Under the pieces are notes generated by a model. The model did no database searches. It was given only the letters and a program-made list of their open reading frames with translations, and was not told the origin of the DNA. From assembly GCA_024811115.1 (NCBI GenBank), contig JAKOGH010000307.1:106708-170707 (forward strand): 64,000 nt of DNA, written 5' to 3'. Shown here piece after piece: positions 47,201 through 57,887 of this stretch. The translations under genes and the position numbers were made by a program. Position 1 is the stretch's first letter. Each line of letters begins with the position of its first letter. This stretch comes from Terana coerulea. Its lineage: Eukaryota; Basidiomycota; Agaricomycetes; Polyporales; Phanerochaetaceae.

Positions 47201-48024
47201 CTCATCCGAGGCTGTCACTCTTGTCGGACAGACCCTAGCCCACGACGAGCGCAGCAGTTCGACGTCAACCGTCGGAGAAGCGCGCGATATATAACCCTGA
47301 TCATTTCCAACAGTAACGGCATGAAATTATTTTATGACATTGTATCATATCCCGATGTGCTCTGGTGGTCTCAAGACCAACGGAAGTAGAGAATTACTCC
47401 CACGTACCAGTCATGCCTACCCCTGTTTTCTCTCAACGAGGATCAGCGCTCTCACGCCCTGAACCGAGTACAGAATACCGAACACAGAATACCGAACACA
47501 GAAGTTTGTTCTACCGTGCGCACAACGGTCCTAGAGCGGACGATCTCTCTTCCTCTAGGCCTTACGGGACGCAGCCACCTCGACGCTTCGCCCGCTCCCT
47601 GACCTCTCTGCACAGCAGCAGCACCGCCAGGCTTGCGAGCCGCAGGCCCGCCGCTGCCCTGCGCGCGTCCGGAAACGACACGGCGGCGCGCGACATCAAC
47701 ACATCACCAAGGTACCCGCAGTCGCTGTTGCAATCAGCTCCAACGTGATCAGGGAGATCGAGCGGGCGATTTGATTGTGGGCTGCTGTGGGGGTCTCGCG
47801 TATCACGATCGGGGCATGCATCTGGCCGCCGTTGGCCCCGTCGGACAGAGGAGTGCAGGGCACTGTGTATTGTTTCTATTGCGGAGTGCAGAGATGTAAA
47901 AAGCAGTTTCGGGCAGCAGAATTCCACCCTTCATTCAGCATCGCGCCCGACGCTCACGTACAACCTACCCTTGATAACTGCGCAGATGCATGAACTTAAA
48001 GACGTGGACTCTGCGTAGCCCTCG
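44286..48024. other. Long gene-poor interval, no supported gene
   Basis: Includes the unresolved 5' part of the GATA gene (to about 44540). The rest has many overlapping GC-rich open frames on both strands, the longest at 46035-46730 (plus, 231 codons), none with recognisable motifs. The minus-strand frame ending at 46360 and the frames around 47560-47930 look mildly protein-like but could not be spliced into a gene. Tandem ACAGAATACCGA repeats occur at about 47470-47500. Confidence 0.35.
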
Positions 48025-49295
48025 TCATTGCGTTGGCAGGAACTCGAGCGCGACCTTCCCCTCCAGTGACGGCAAACGTTTTTGGAGCCGCGTGATCGCC
48101 ACGTCGTTGGGTGCCTCCCAACGGTGGTAGAGGAAGGTTAGGGTCTCGAGCGCGGTGAGCTCTGCGAGGACGGTTTCCAGAAGATGCCACGGATGGCCAA
48201 TATCTTCCAGCATCCGCTGATAAGGGACGTGTAGAGCAAGCTGGCGGAGCGAGTGCTTCGGTACGGTAGAGAGGATGCGGCACAGTGTCTGCCAGCTCAT
48301 TGGCCGCGGAAAGAAGGGGTTAGGGAAGAGGTAGATGCTGAACGACTCGAGGCTGCGGCACGCAGAGAGGCGGAGGTCACGGCAGAACTGAGCGACGTCT
48401 GGCGCGCGTGGGCGCTGTTAGATGCAACTAAGTGGAACAGACATAGTGGCGCACCTGGTGGCTCGGGCTGTTTGGAGAGTTCCAGTAGAAGCGTTTGCAG
48501 AGTATTTCCATTGTTATCGAGTAACAGTCCGAGAGACTGGTGGTCCCATTCATGCTTGCTGCCTACTTCCAGCGACATCAACGACGCCCCTGTTGCGACT
48601 CCGGAGAATAGATTGAGGTATAGGTTGGTCTGAAAGACATTGTCATTGACGATAAGACTTCCCACTCGAAGCTTCCAACGGAAGGATATCGTGCAGCGTA
48701 TCCAGCTCTATGGGGGAGTTGTTTGAGAGCATCCCAATCCGCAAGGATCGCAGACACAGCTTGTTAAGTCTATCGAATAATCCAAGCATTCGGACAAAGT
48801 CGCGAGGTGTTGTATCCAGTTGAGAGCCAGCGTAGTACATGGTGAAGCTTTCGAGACAAAATCCGGTCGCGGTCGGTGGGGTTGGGTGGAAAATGCGTTC
48901 AGACCCTGTGGGTCGTGCTCATCACGAAAGAGAACCATGAAGAGAAACAGGGTACGCAGTTGTGGGAGGAAAGGTAGCAGGGTAGCCAGGACGCGCGGTG
49001 TCACGGGGGTGCGGTTCGGCTTGTCGGAGTGCTGCGGGAGGCGCCCGTTCAGAGTGAGCGAACGGATGTACTGATGTCCGTGCGACGAGTTTTGCGCAAA
49101 GCGAATGAATTCTTCAAAGTGGGGCTCGCTGACCTGGATGGTGCGGAAGAGATGGCGACGGCTTACAGCGAGCCAACTGTGAGAAACCAGCGAGCATGCG
49201 GCAAGAGTGCGTTTATCGTTGTAGAGGTGGTCGACAATGTCATGGTGGAGCTCAGGAGGTAAAGGGAACTCTACAGGAATGGTCGAGGCAGACAT
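48025..49295 (-). CDS. F-box protein, second copy type
   Basis: Two exons, 49295-48455 and 48398-48025, intron GTGCGC...GCCAG of 56 nt. F-box near the N-terminus: FPLPPELHHDIVDHLYNDKR then LAACSLVSHSWLAVSRRHLF, followed by RTIQVSEP, the usual basidiomycete arrangement. The remainder is Leu-rich (LGLLLDNNGNTLQTLLLEL; FSIYLFPNPFF; LRQLALHVPY) and probably forms a horseshoe-like substrate domain. Two frame corrections are needed: at the T-run (AAAA on plus) 48890-48893, after which GFCLESFTMYYAGSQ follows, and near 48685-48690, restoring SFRWKLRVGSLIVND. Likely an SCF ubiquitin-ligase adaptor. Stop at 48025-48027. It could also be a decaying family member. Confidence 0.75.
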
Positions 49296-49735
49296 TTGGT
49301 GGTACGCTGTTAGTTGATTCTATCACCCCCCGGATCTGAAGGAGGCCCAGATTATTAGATGGTCCACTTTGGTCACTGCATTGAAGCAGATCTCACGACT
49401 GACCCCGACTGTCATAAAGAAGTGTGTATGTTCAGTTTCTTGTGGGAGATAGAACAGACGCAGTCGCAAAAACACCGAGTCGGATTACTGGATGGACTTG
49501 AACGTTTATGTTGAGGACAAAGATAGAGAGAGTCGCGTCGAGGCCATCACAGCCAGCACGAATGCCCTCGGGGGTCGGGGCGCGTTGCGGCAAGTCGGGC
49601 CGGTACGCCGCCACTACAGTGATCGCTGACTGACGCGCGCTTACTGTGTCCAAAGCTTCAAGGCTCATGAAATTTGCATGAAATTCGAATGACCCTAGAA
49701 CGTCTAGAATGCACAGCACAGCGAACATAGGAATC
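49296..49735. other. Intergenic between F-box and BTB genes
   Basis: No supported gene; the minus-strand frame at 49432-49803 overlaps the BTB coding end and has no family features. Confidence 0.4.
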
Positions 49736-50572
49736 CTAATGCAAACCAAAGACCTCCTGTATATCTTCCGAAAAGTCCCAAGTGGCACGTTTAGCTGGGA
49801 CAATCTTTTTCATCGTGGAATGCCAGATCTCGCCGATGCGAGCCACACCTTCGAACGCCCTCTCACGTACATACATCACCTTCAGTGCACATTCTACACC
49901 AAGAATCTCGAACTCGGTCGCTGTTAGGGGTTGCTCCCGCCTTGCCAGAGTAATGAGGGCGGGCATCATCCAGTCCTCGACGCCGTTCTTCAGGTCATTC
50001 GCGAGGGCAACTGCTTGGACGGGATTGGTTTTGAGTATGTGCTGTAACTTTAAGACAGCCTTCGCCTTGATGGCTGTGAACTCCCATAGCGAGGCGAGGC
50101 GAAGCACGGATAGCCACTCTGCCTCGTTTAAAATCGGTTCTATGTATGGGTCCCTGCGATTGTCACTTGTCAGCTCACGGCAGTGCATGTGATGTATGAC
50201 ATGCACAAGTCTGACTAACAGCGGGCACAAGACTCTCAGGAACGCTTTAAAATCCTCCCGTAGGATTGACTCCAGTTTCAAGGGCTGATTGGCACTAACT
50301 CCTTCCGCGACACCATGTACAGGTGGCAGCTCAAATAAACTTGAGAAGACCGGAGAGCCTTTGAAGCCTCGCTTCGGCACCTTGTACAAGTACCCTTCAA
50401 CCTACAAGTTTATTTCAATCAGTCTTATGAGAAATGTGTATGTTAAGATTGAACAACCTACCAGCAGGAACACATCGTCGAAGTAGAAATCCTCGTCGTG
50501 AGGAGCTGAGAATGTCGGTGGAGGGTTTTTGGTACTCATGGTTGAGAGTGTCGGCCCGTTCAGGCCAGCCAT
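49736..50572 (-). CDS. BTB/POZ-like domain protein
   Basis: Three exons: 50572-50462, 50401-50220 and 50153-49736, introns GTAGGT...TTGTAG and GTTAGT...CGCAG, in frame without corrections. The fold signature of basidiomycete BTB proteins is present: FYFDDVFLLVEGYLYKVPKR, SPVFSSLFELPPV, DFKAFLRVLCPLDPYIEP, EWLSVLRLASLWEFTAIKAK. The rest is helical (the post-BTB region) and ends at IQEVFGLH. Proteins of this kind are multi-copy in mushroom genomes; some act as Cul3 adaptors, but most are uncharacterised. The start could be ATG 50572 (MAGLNGPTLST) or 50539 (MSTKNPPPTF), and small upstream exons in 50600-50890 cannot be excluded. Confidence 0.78.
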
Positions 50573-50954
50573 CTTAATGTAGTGCTCGACAGGAGGCAAT
50601 AGAGTTCGCATACGTCTTGGTTTAGAAGGTCAGGCGGAATAATGTTGGCATACGCTTCCCCGCATACCGAGGTAGTTACCCAGAGAGAGAAACACTTGCG
50701 GCTTGGGCATAGTAAGCATCCAAGTTCAAACTCAATAATAGAAGTGGACTTACCAGACTGGCCAGTTCCACAGAAGAGAGTAGTCATGGAGAAACTATTC
50801 GGTGAACTGTCAACTGCTTGTACCTTTGAAATACCTCTTGCGGCGATGATCATTGATGCCACAGTGGCACCGCGGGAACATTTCATGTGAAATAGTCAAG
50901 TGGGATACCTAGCAAAAAGTCGTACGCGCAAAATATGGAGGAAAAAATCAAGAA
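50573..50954. other. Intergenic between BTB and Rpf2 genes
   Basis: A minus-strand frame contains GTGQSGKS, like a Walker A loop, interrupted by a GTAAGT donor; nothing else of a nucleotide-binding domain is visible. It may be 5' leader exons of the BTB gene. Confidence 0.35.
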
Positions 50955-52184
50955 TTACTGAGCCTTCCGCCGCTTCCGTCTGGCCCCAGCATCCTCCTCG
51001 CCGCTTCCGCCATCGTCTTCCATGGGCACGTCTTCGTCGCCCTCCGCCCCACCCCGTGCCGCCTTCAGGCCCTTCATCTTCCTCGTCTGCAGTCTGCCCA
51101 AGTCTTGCTTCGCGACGTGGATCCGACCGCGAAGGTCGCCCATGTCGTCAACTTCCAGGTTCTTCTTGCGTTTGCCGAGCCCCTTCTCGACGTCTTGCTT
51201 CTTGAGCTTCGGCCGCTTCAGCGCTTGCTTGAGCAGCTCTGGGTCAGGCTCGGTGTGTCGCCGCATGCTCAGGTCGAGGGACGGGCCCATGGGCGTGAGC
51301 TCTACACGGGGTACACGGGTACCTGATGCGAGAAGGCGGATGGTGTATGCGCGTATGTGCACTTTTGGGAGGGAGGCGGTGTCGGAGATGGGGGTGTCTG
51401 CCGCGCCGAGAGTAGCGGTGGCAGGAGTTGCAGAGTTGAGGGAGGCAGGCGTCGGAGAAAGGGTCACGCTGATAACATGTTCCAATCCTGCCAAGTGGAT
51501 GGCGTCGACGACTTCGCCGTTAAAGAAGTCGAGCAGCATGGACTTTAGTTGCTGGAAGCGAGGATGCGAGTCGAACAGTTCTGAGGCGAAGTGGACTAAT
51601 GGTTTGTGCCCTGGTGTTGACTTCGGTGTCTATCAGAGGATAACGACCGTCAGTGAGATACTTCGATTGAGTGGGCAACCTCACGCACCTTAAACTCGTT
51701 CATTGAGACCCAGTTATCCACACCGACCTCGCACATATCCAGTACACGAGTATCGTACATACGAACGAACGTCAGGCCATCGGGCCGCTTCTTCGTACTT
51801 TGCCCAAGAACGAAGAGACTGGCGTCGTTTTTCTGCGCCCAGAACTCCAGCGAAGAGGCGTCTTCGAATGGGCGCACGGTATTCTTCTTTGAGAACGAGA
51901 TAGCATTGGGACGCTTCAAAGCCATCTGCAGAGGTGTGAGTAATATCAACGCAAATCAAAAAAAAGACAAACGTACCAATTCTTTCATAGCACCGCCGGC
52001 CTTCTCGCCTGTATGTGTGCCCCTCACGAATATTGCCGTGCGCGGGTCTTCAACCTCTTTAGGCTCGCGGGCCTGCAACGCTCGTTTTGAGCGTGCATTT
52101 TTGGGCTTTCTAGCAAAACAGAGGCACAATTAACATTCCATACGTCCAAAATATGTTTTTGTGCACCTACATTGTCCGCAACAT
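50955..52184 (-). CDS. RPF2: Ribosome biogenesis protein Rpf2 (Brix domain)
   Basis: Nucleolar assembly factor that with Rrs1 recruits the 5S RNP (5S rRNA, uL18, uL5) to pre-60S particles. Four exons: 52184-52171 (14 nt), 52109-51977, 51925-51689, 51629-50955, all in frame. The micro-exon gives MLRTI joined to KPKNARSKRALQAREPK, matching the yeast start MIRTVKPKNARAKRAL. Brix-domain landmarks: TAIFVRGTHTGEKAGGAMKE, FEDASSLEFWAQKNDASLFV, SKKRPDGLTFVRMYD, GHKPLVHFASELFD, MLLDFFNGEVVDAIHLAGLE. The C-terminal tail is Lys/Arg and Glu rich (KRPKLKKQDVEKGLGKRKKN) and ends ARRKRRKAQ, a nucleolar-type signal. Divergent from Dbr1 with 303 bp between start codons. Confidence 0.94.
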
Positions 52185-52487
52185 GGCGAGATGGTGATGG
52201 CGAAAGCGAAGGGTGACGGGCGCCAAGTTGACGAAAAGTCGCAGAGCTCGAGCGTGGCTGTATGTAAGCAGCTGTACGTGACGAAGATCCCTTGTACCTG
52301 GCGTCTACGCTCGAGCTTGCTCTCGCCCGCCATTCTGCTTATCCCTGTCTTGGCCTCTATTCTTCCCAGGTATCGTTCTCTGTGGTAAGGGGTTTTAATT
52401 TTCGAAATTCCTTCACGACACCTACCAGAGACGTGTTTCAACAGACACCGCGCCGCCAGTGCCAGTGCTAGACACAAGCCCACAAAT
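52185..52487. promoter_or_regulatory. Bidirectional promoter, Rpf2 / Dbr1
   Basis: 303 bp between divergent start codons. No TATA box near either start; two housekeeping RNA-metabolism genes therefore share this region. No coding evidence. Confidence 0.6.
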
Positions 52488-54295
52488 ATGAAGGTAAGCC
52501 TCATGAGTCTCATGTAAGTTCTCACTAAGCCGATTGCATTGTATCAAGATTGCGGTCGAAGGCTGCTGCCACGGCGAGCTCGATGCTATCTACTCGGAAA
52601 TCGCGCGGCTCGAAACGCAGAACGGCTACAAAGTCTCCCTACTCCTCATCTGCGGCGACTTCCAGGCGATCCGGAACGAGCGCGATTTGCAATGCATGGC
52701 CGTTCCAGACAAATATCGACAGCTAGCGGGAGTTCTGGAAGTAGGTATGCCCATTGGTCAACCCGCGTGCATGCGGATTATTGGTCGAGTCGTGCTGATG
52801 GTTGCTCGTTGGGTGTCTAGATACTATACGGGGAGAAGAAGGCACCTGTTTTGACGATTGTTATTGGTGGCAATCATGAAGCATCGAATTATTTTTGGGA
52901 GCTGTGAGTTACGTTGCAACCCCCGCCTTGCCTTGCATTGACCGCGTGCCGTACGCAATAGATACCATGGGGGATGGATTGCCCCAAACATCTACTTCAT
53001 TGGACACGCCGGCTGTGTACAGGTGAACGGCATCCGCATCGCTGGAGCTTCTGGGATATTCAAGGGACCTGATTTCCACAAAGGTGCGCTCCTCCACAAC
53101 AGATATTGCATGCATAAATTGACGCTGCTTGGACGTTAGGTTACTGGGAGCGCCTGCCGTATAATCCAGGTGCTATGCGAAGTATATATCATATTCGTGA
53201 GTACAACATTCGTCGACTGTCTCTGGTAGGTCACATTCGTTCTCACTGATATCTGTCGCTGATCCGTCCCTAAAATAGTTGTCGCCACCTGCAATATTCC
53301 TCTCGCATGACTGGCCGCAGTCTATCGAACATCATGGCGATACCCGTGGACTAATAAGACGAAAGCCGTTCTTCCGCAACGACATCAACTCTGGCGCACT
53401 AGGGTCGCCGCCGCTGATGGGCTTGCTGAGAACGCTCAAACCGAAATGGTGGTTCTCTGCCCACTTGCATGTGCGATTTGAGGCTACCGTGGTGCATGAG
53501 GAGGGCCCACCGGTAGAGCGCGAGACTCCGCTGCTGGAGAAGAATCCAGACGAAATTTCTATTGGCGACGTCGACGGAGATGAGGCCAGCGTGACTAGCG
53601 AGAAGCAGAGCGAGAACACCTCGAATGGTGCAGTAGCACCAGCATCAGAATCTGCGCCCGTGAACCCGGATGAAATTACGTTGGACGACGAGGAGTTTGA
53701 CGTGGAGGTGCCGCCACCCCCGCCAAAAATCGTGAATCGATGCGAGACCAAGTTTCTTGCGCTAGACAAATGTCTTCCGAGGCGGCATTTTCTCGAGGTC
53801 GGTGATATGCCTCTTGGGCTTCTGCAAAACTCAACCATACCGTGCAGATTGTTGATGTTCCCGAACCGTCCGATTTTGTACCACCAAACGATCCGTCGGG
53901 GACGCCAGTCTTGAGCTATGATCCCGAGTGGCTCGCAGTTACCCGCGCTTTCAATCCATACATGTCCACGACGCAACAGCAGGCGGCGTACCCAGACGAG
54001 GCGGCTGCTCGTGAGGCGGTGCAGCAGAATGCGGAGTGGGTGAACCGGACGGTGTTCGGGGACAAGAGTATTAAGACAGTTGAAGACTGCCAACAGTTTG
54101 GTGTGACTGCTCCCGCTCCCGGGGCTGACGGTGCGTCCGGGAAAGCTCAACGTGAGTATTGTCTGCAGTGCTGCGGTTCGGCAATCGTTGGCTCATGCCC
54201 TGCTTTTTTCCGCAGCACCATACTATCGCAATCCGCAGACGAGCGCATTCTGCAGCATGCTGGAGATCGAAAACAAGGTTGATCTGGGTAGATAG
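52488..54295 (+). CDS. DBR1: RNA lariat debranching enzyme Dbr1
   Basis: Hydrolyses the 2'-5' bond of excised intron lariats; nuclear metallophosphoesterase. Eight exons: 52488-52493 (6 nt, MK), 52549-52740, 52821-52903, 52962-53083, 53140-53225, 53279-53797, 53848-54151, 54216-54295, all in frame. Active-site blocks: [13 protein letters not shown] (Cys replaces the usual first Asp, as in all Dbr1), [50 protein letters not shown], and [10 protein letters not shown]. Other hallmarks: [74 protein letters not shown]. An acidic Asp/Glu/Ser insert (about residues 245-320) precedes the [12 protein letters not shown] block, longer than in yeast. The last exon ends [15 protein letters not shown]. This intron-rich organism depends on this enzyme. 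Confidence 0.95.
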
Positions 54296-54625
54296 TGCTC
54301 GGGGCATGGGCGTATATGTGCGCTCAGGCTGTATCTACCTGACTCCAGCGGACGAACACGAACTTTAATGAGTTACGGCGTTGGACGCGACGTGATGAGA
54401 TTACGTAAGCGGTCGCCGTCGGCTGTGATTGTGTGAAACGCTTTTGCGCTGGAACCCCCACCGCCGCCAGCTCTGTCCACTCGAGTCCGGCCCCTGCGTT
54501 CGTCCGCCGACCGCTCTTTTGTCTCCTACCATCTCCACCCACGACCTCTGCGCGCCGTTCACTCTGCGTCGCTCGCTCGAAACCCCTCACGTTCTTTACC
54601 CTGATCATCTAGTAGCGACGATACC
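54296..54625. promoter_or_regulatory. Upstream region of the mucin-like membrane protein gene
   Basis: C/T-rich stretch at about 54450-54600, compatible with a fungal 5'UTR. No supported gene. Confidence 0.4.
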
Positions 54626-56350
54626 ATGGCCTCAAATCGTGAGCATCATTCGCGCATGTACAACACATCCATGTATTGACCGACTGAGCAGCACTCAGCG
54701 GGATACTTCCAACATCGTATGCTATCTTTCATATGCGCGGACGTGTAATGCTAACTCTCAAGCTTCTTATAGTGCCCCTACGCTGACACAGTCGTCGGCT
54801 ACTTCGACTTCTGACACTAGTGCCCCCACGTCCTCATCTTCTTCAGATACGAGCTCGTCTGCATCCATCCCCACTCCGTCTCCTCCTACATCCACGTCCA
54901 GTTCGACTCCCGCTCCACCGCCGCAGTCGTCCGATACCTCCTCGCCTTCGCCCTCGCCCACGCCAACCTCTACCTCAAGCTCTACGTCTCAAAGCTCGTC
55001 CTCCATTTCAACACAGCCCTCGGGAGCTCCCTCCTCCCCTTCGCAGTCTTCGCAGTCAACGGCAGCACCTGGCTCTGCTGCGTCGAGTACCCATGCATCG
55101 TACACCACGATAGTGCAATCGACAAAAGTCAGATGGAGGCGTTGTGCTCGTGACAGAGACGTTGGATTCGTCAAGTACGGCAGCGGTGCCGTCATCCACT
55201 GACTTGTCTTCACAAAGTACTGGGTCAAAGCCGTGAGTCCCATTTTATTCCGTGTAGCGAATCGTTCGTTGGGTGTGTAATGTCGAAACTAATGCAGCCG
55301 TTTCTGCGTTTCGCTAGGTTCTTCCAAAACAAAGGCGCTGTAATCGGCGTGTTCACCGTTGTGGGCGTTATCGCGCTCGTGCTTGTAGTGGTCCTCGTAA
55401 CAAATGCTATCCGACGCCGGCGAGCGAAGAGATTTGACGAGGACGTCGAAGAAGCAGCGCGTGAAGCAGCGAACGCCGCACCGCCCGAGTTCGACGACGA
55501 CGACTATGGCTTCAGCGGCCGGAGCGGGCACAGTGTGTACACCGACCACACGCACGGCACGTACAGCCAGCAGCCGTTGAAGCACTACGACGCTTACAAC
55601 ATGGCCGAGCTCCCGACATCCGATCCTTACGCCTCCTCCGGCGTGGCCAGTGGCATGGGCGAAATTGCAGGGAATGCTGGCGTTGGCGCCGCGGGGCTCA
55701 ATCGATCGAAGAGCCAGACTGCACCTTACAACGCGTTCGCCGGTCCCGACACGTACCCACCACAGCCGATGCCTCAGCAGGACCCTTACTACGATCCTCG
55801 CGGCATGCCCGGGGCCCCGATGCAGGAGAGCAGCTACCCTGCTATGTATGGTGAACCACAGCCGTACGGCCAAGCGCAAGCTGGACTCCTCGAAGCCGCA
55901 GGGCTTGGTGTGGGTGTGGGGGCAGCGACGGGCGTCAACCTGGCGCGCGGGCCGTCTCAGCATCAGTCGACGCTCTCGCGGAACCAGAGCTCGTCGGGCT
56001 CGCGAACGCTTGGCGGGGCGAGTCCGGAGTCTGACTACCACCAGCACGACCCGTACGCGGCCGCGGCGTACCCGCAGTTTGATCCGTCGCACGCGCCGCA
56101 TCCTGATGCACACCTCCAGCCGCCACCGCAGCAGCCGTCGCGGCCATTATCTGTGCACGACGACCCATATGCCGGCTATGCGACGTCATCACCGACGCGC
56201 GACCAGTTCGCGGTGTCGAGCTCGCCAGAGCATGATGAAAGCGACGAGGACGAGCCACCGTACAGGCCGTTCGACGAACATGATGGGCCGAGCCGCGGGA
56301 GCCTGGGCGATGACGATGATTATGGATATGGAGGGGGCAAAGGGTATTAA
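54626..56350 (+). CDS. Single-pass membrane protein with Ser/Thr-rich ectodomain
   Basis: The extracellular part is almost pure Ser/Thr/Pro (TSDTSAPTSSSSSDTSSSAS and similar for about 110 residues), as in O-mannosylated cell-wall sensors such as the Wsc/Mid2 type. A Cys-containing segment precedes it (NIVCYLSYARTC). After an intron (GTGAGT at 55233 to GCTAG at 55317) comes one helix, GVFTVVGVIALVLVVVLVTN, flanked by RRRRAKRF on the cytosolic side, then a tail rich in Pro/Tyr/Gln/Asp (PYNAFAGPDTYPPQPMPQQD; DDDDYGYGGGKGY at the end). The start at ATG 54626 is tentative: the first intron (GTGAGC...) cannot be joined in phase and no signal peptide is evident. One A too many at 55124-55127 breaks the frame before SDGGVVLVTETLDSS. 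A cell-wall stress sensor role is inference. Confidence 0.6.
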
Positions 56351-57887
56351 AGGTATGCCTGACCAGGTTTGCTAAATCTGTCTTTTCGAGACTAATGCGC
56401 GTCCTTAGGTTGCCAACGAGTAATTGCTGGAACCCAGTTTGTCCTCCGACTCCGGAATCCGCTATCTTCACGCACCATGCCGTTTGCCAAGACACCACCA
56501 TTCTTGTTACCGTCCTCTCTGTATTCCCCACCGTGTTGTGATACCTCCCCTGTCTCCGTGCTTTGCTTTCGCGTCTGTTCCGTATTGGTCTTGTTCTCTT
56601 GTCTTCGGACGCTGTGCTGTCAGACACTGCCCCTTGGATCTTGGCTCGCCGCGACACTTGTGGATACGGCATACGGTCATGTCTATAATTACGTGCTAAT
56701 GCTGTCTATTTATGTGCACTTATTGGTGTCTATGCATGCGCAGGGAGATCCAAAGATATCATATGTAACAGTAGGTCACGGAGCCTGACACTATTGGCTG
56801 ACCCGCCGTCTGTGTACAGTGCTATTGAATCTCCCGCCAGGTGCGTGCAAGCAAAATGTTCCCTTACTCAGATCGCTAACCAACAGCTTGAAGCACAGAC
56901 TGGTTCCACCCTTGGTTGACGGGATGACGATTGCTCCCCTCGATGAATGTGTACAGGCGGGTGGCAGGTGCCTGGTGCCACGGCGGCCGACTGCAGCGGG
57001 GGATGCACACAGCACTGTCGATGGTTGGGCGCTGCTGTCTCTGAGGCTCGAATGTCACAATGCTGGGTTGTGGCCTGAGGCTTACTTCCATCGCCGCCTT
57101 ATGTGTGTGAGTATATCACACTTACAAGGTTCCCTTTCAAGGTTCGTACCGCTACACGTCTCGGCATAAATCTCAAGTACAAGTACGCTAACTTGCCGTC
57201 ACGTTAGGTACCGCCCGCATTTGCTTATATGCGTGGACTTATATACATCCCATCATTTTTCTGCAGACGTCCGTACGTTCTAAGTCCAGAGTTGTGTGAT
57301 TCTAGCGAGCTAACCGAGTTCTGAAATCTGGAGCGCCGAGCTGGACGTTATTAGCTTCGTGGCGCGGCGGCGATCTCCGCTGTAACTCGTCATGTCCGCA
57401 CAGCTCGTCCCACCACACTCCTTTGTGTCTCGTCGTTCGTTCTGCAAATCCCGTCGCTCTTTGCCTCGTACTCTCGTCTCCAGACTTCGGAAATCACGAT
57501 CTTTGGACTTTTCCTCACCTCCGCTCTCCGCCGCCGCGTCTAAATCCTGCTTTCACCTCTCGTCGCCAACTCGTCGCTGCGCTTTCACGTGTCCGCCTTC
57601 TCGCAAGTCTCTGCGACCTTGTATCATCTGCCCGTCGTCGGTTGCCGTCTGCCTGTTCCGCGAACTTTTCACCGTGCAATACCGTCTTGCGGGATTATGT
57701 GAGTATGCGAACGCATTTCTATTTCAAACAAGGCTGGCTCACTCCAAAACTCCCATGAATAGGCTCTGCTGAAGCTGTACTATCATCTTTCAAGACTGAA
57801 TATCTGTGATAGCCTCCAAGTTGTGAGTTTTGGCATGCTGCTCACCTGTGTGCAAACCTCAACCATACAACTCACAGAAAGCTCTGC
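56351..57887. other. Intergenic, no supported gene
   Basis: Contains short frames (56477-56788, 57392-57772) without recognisable features. The C/T-rich part at 57400-57660 may be leader of the gene that starts at 57888. Confidence 0.4.

Noticed and set aside
50740..50800. Walker A-like GTGQSGKS on the minus strand
   Set aside because: No Walker B, no surrounding P-loop fold, and the codons are split by a GTAAGT donor.
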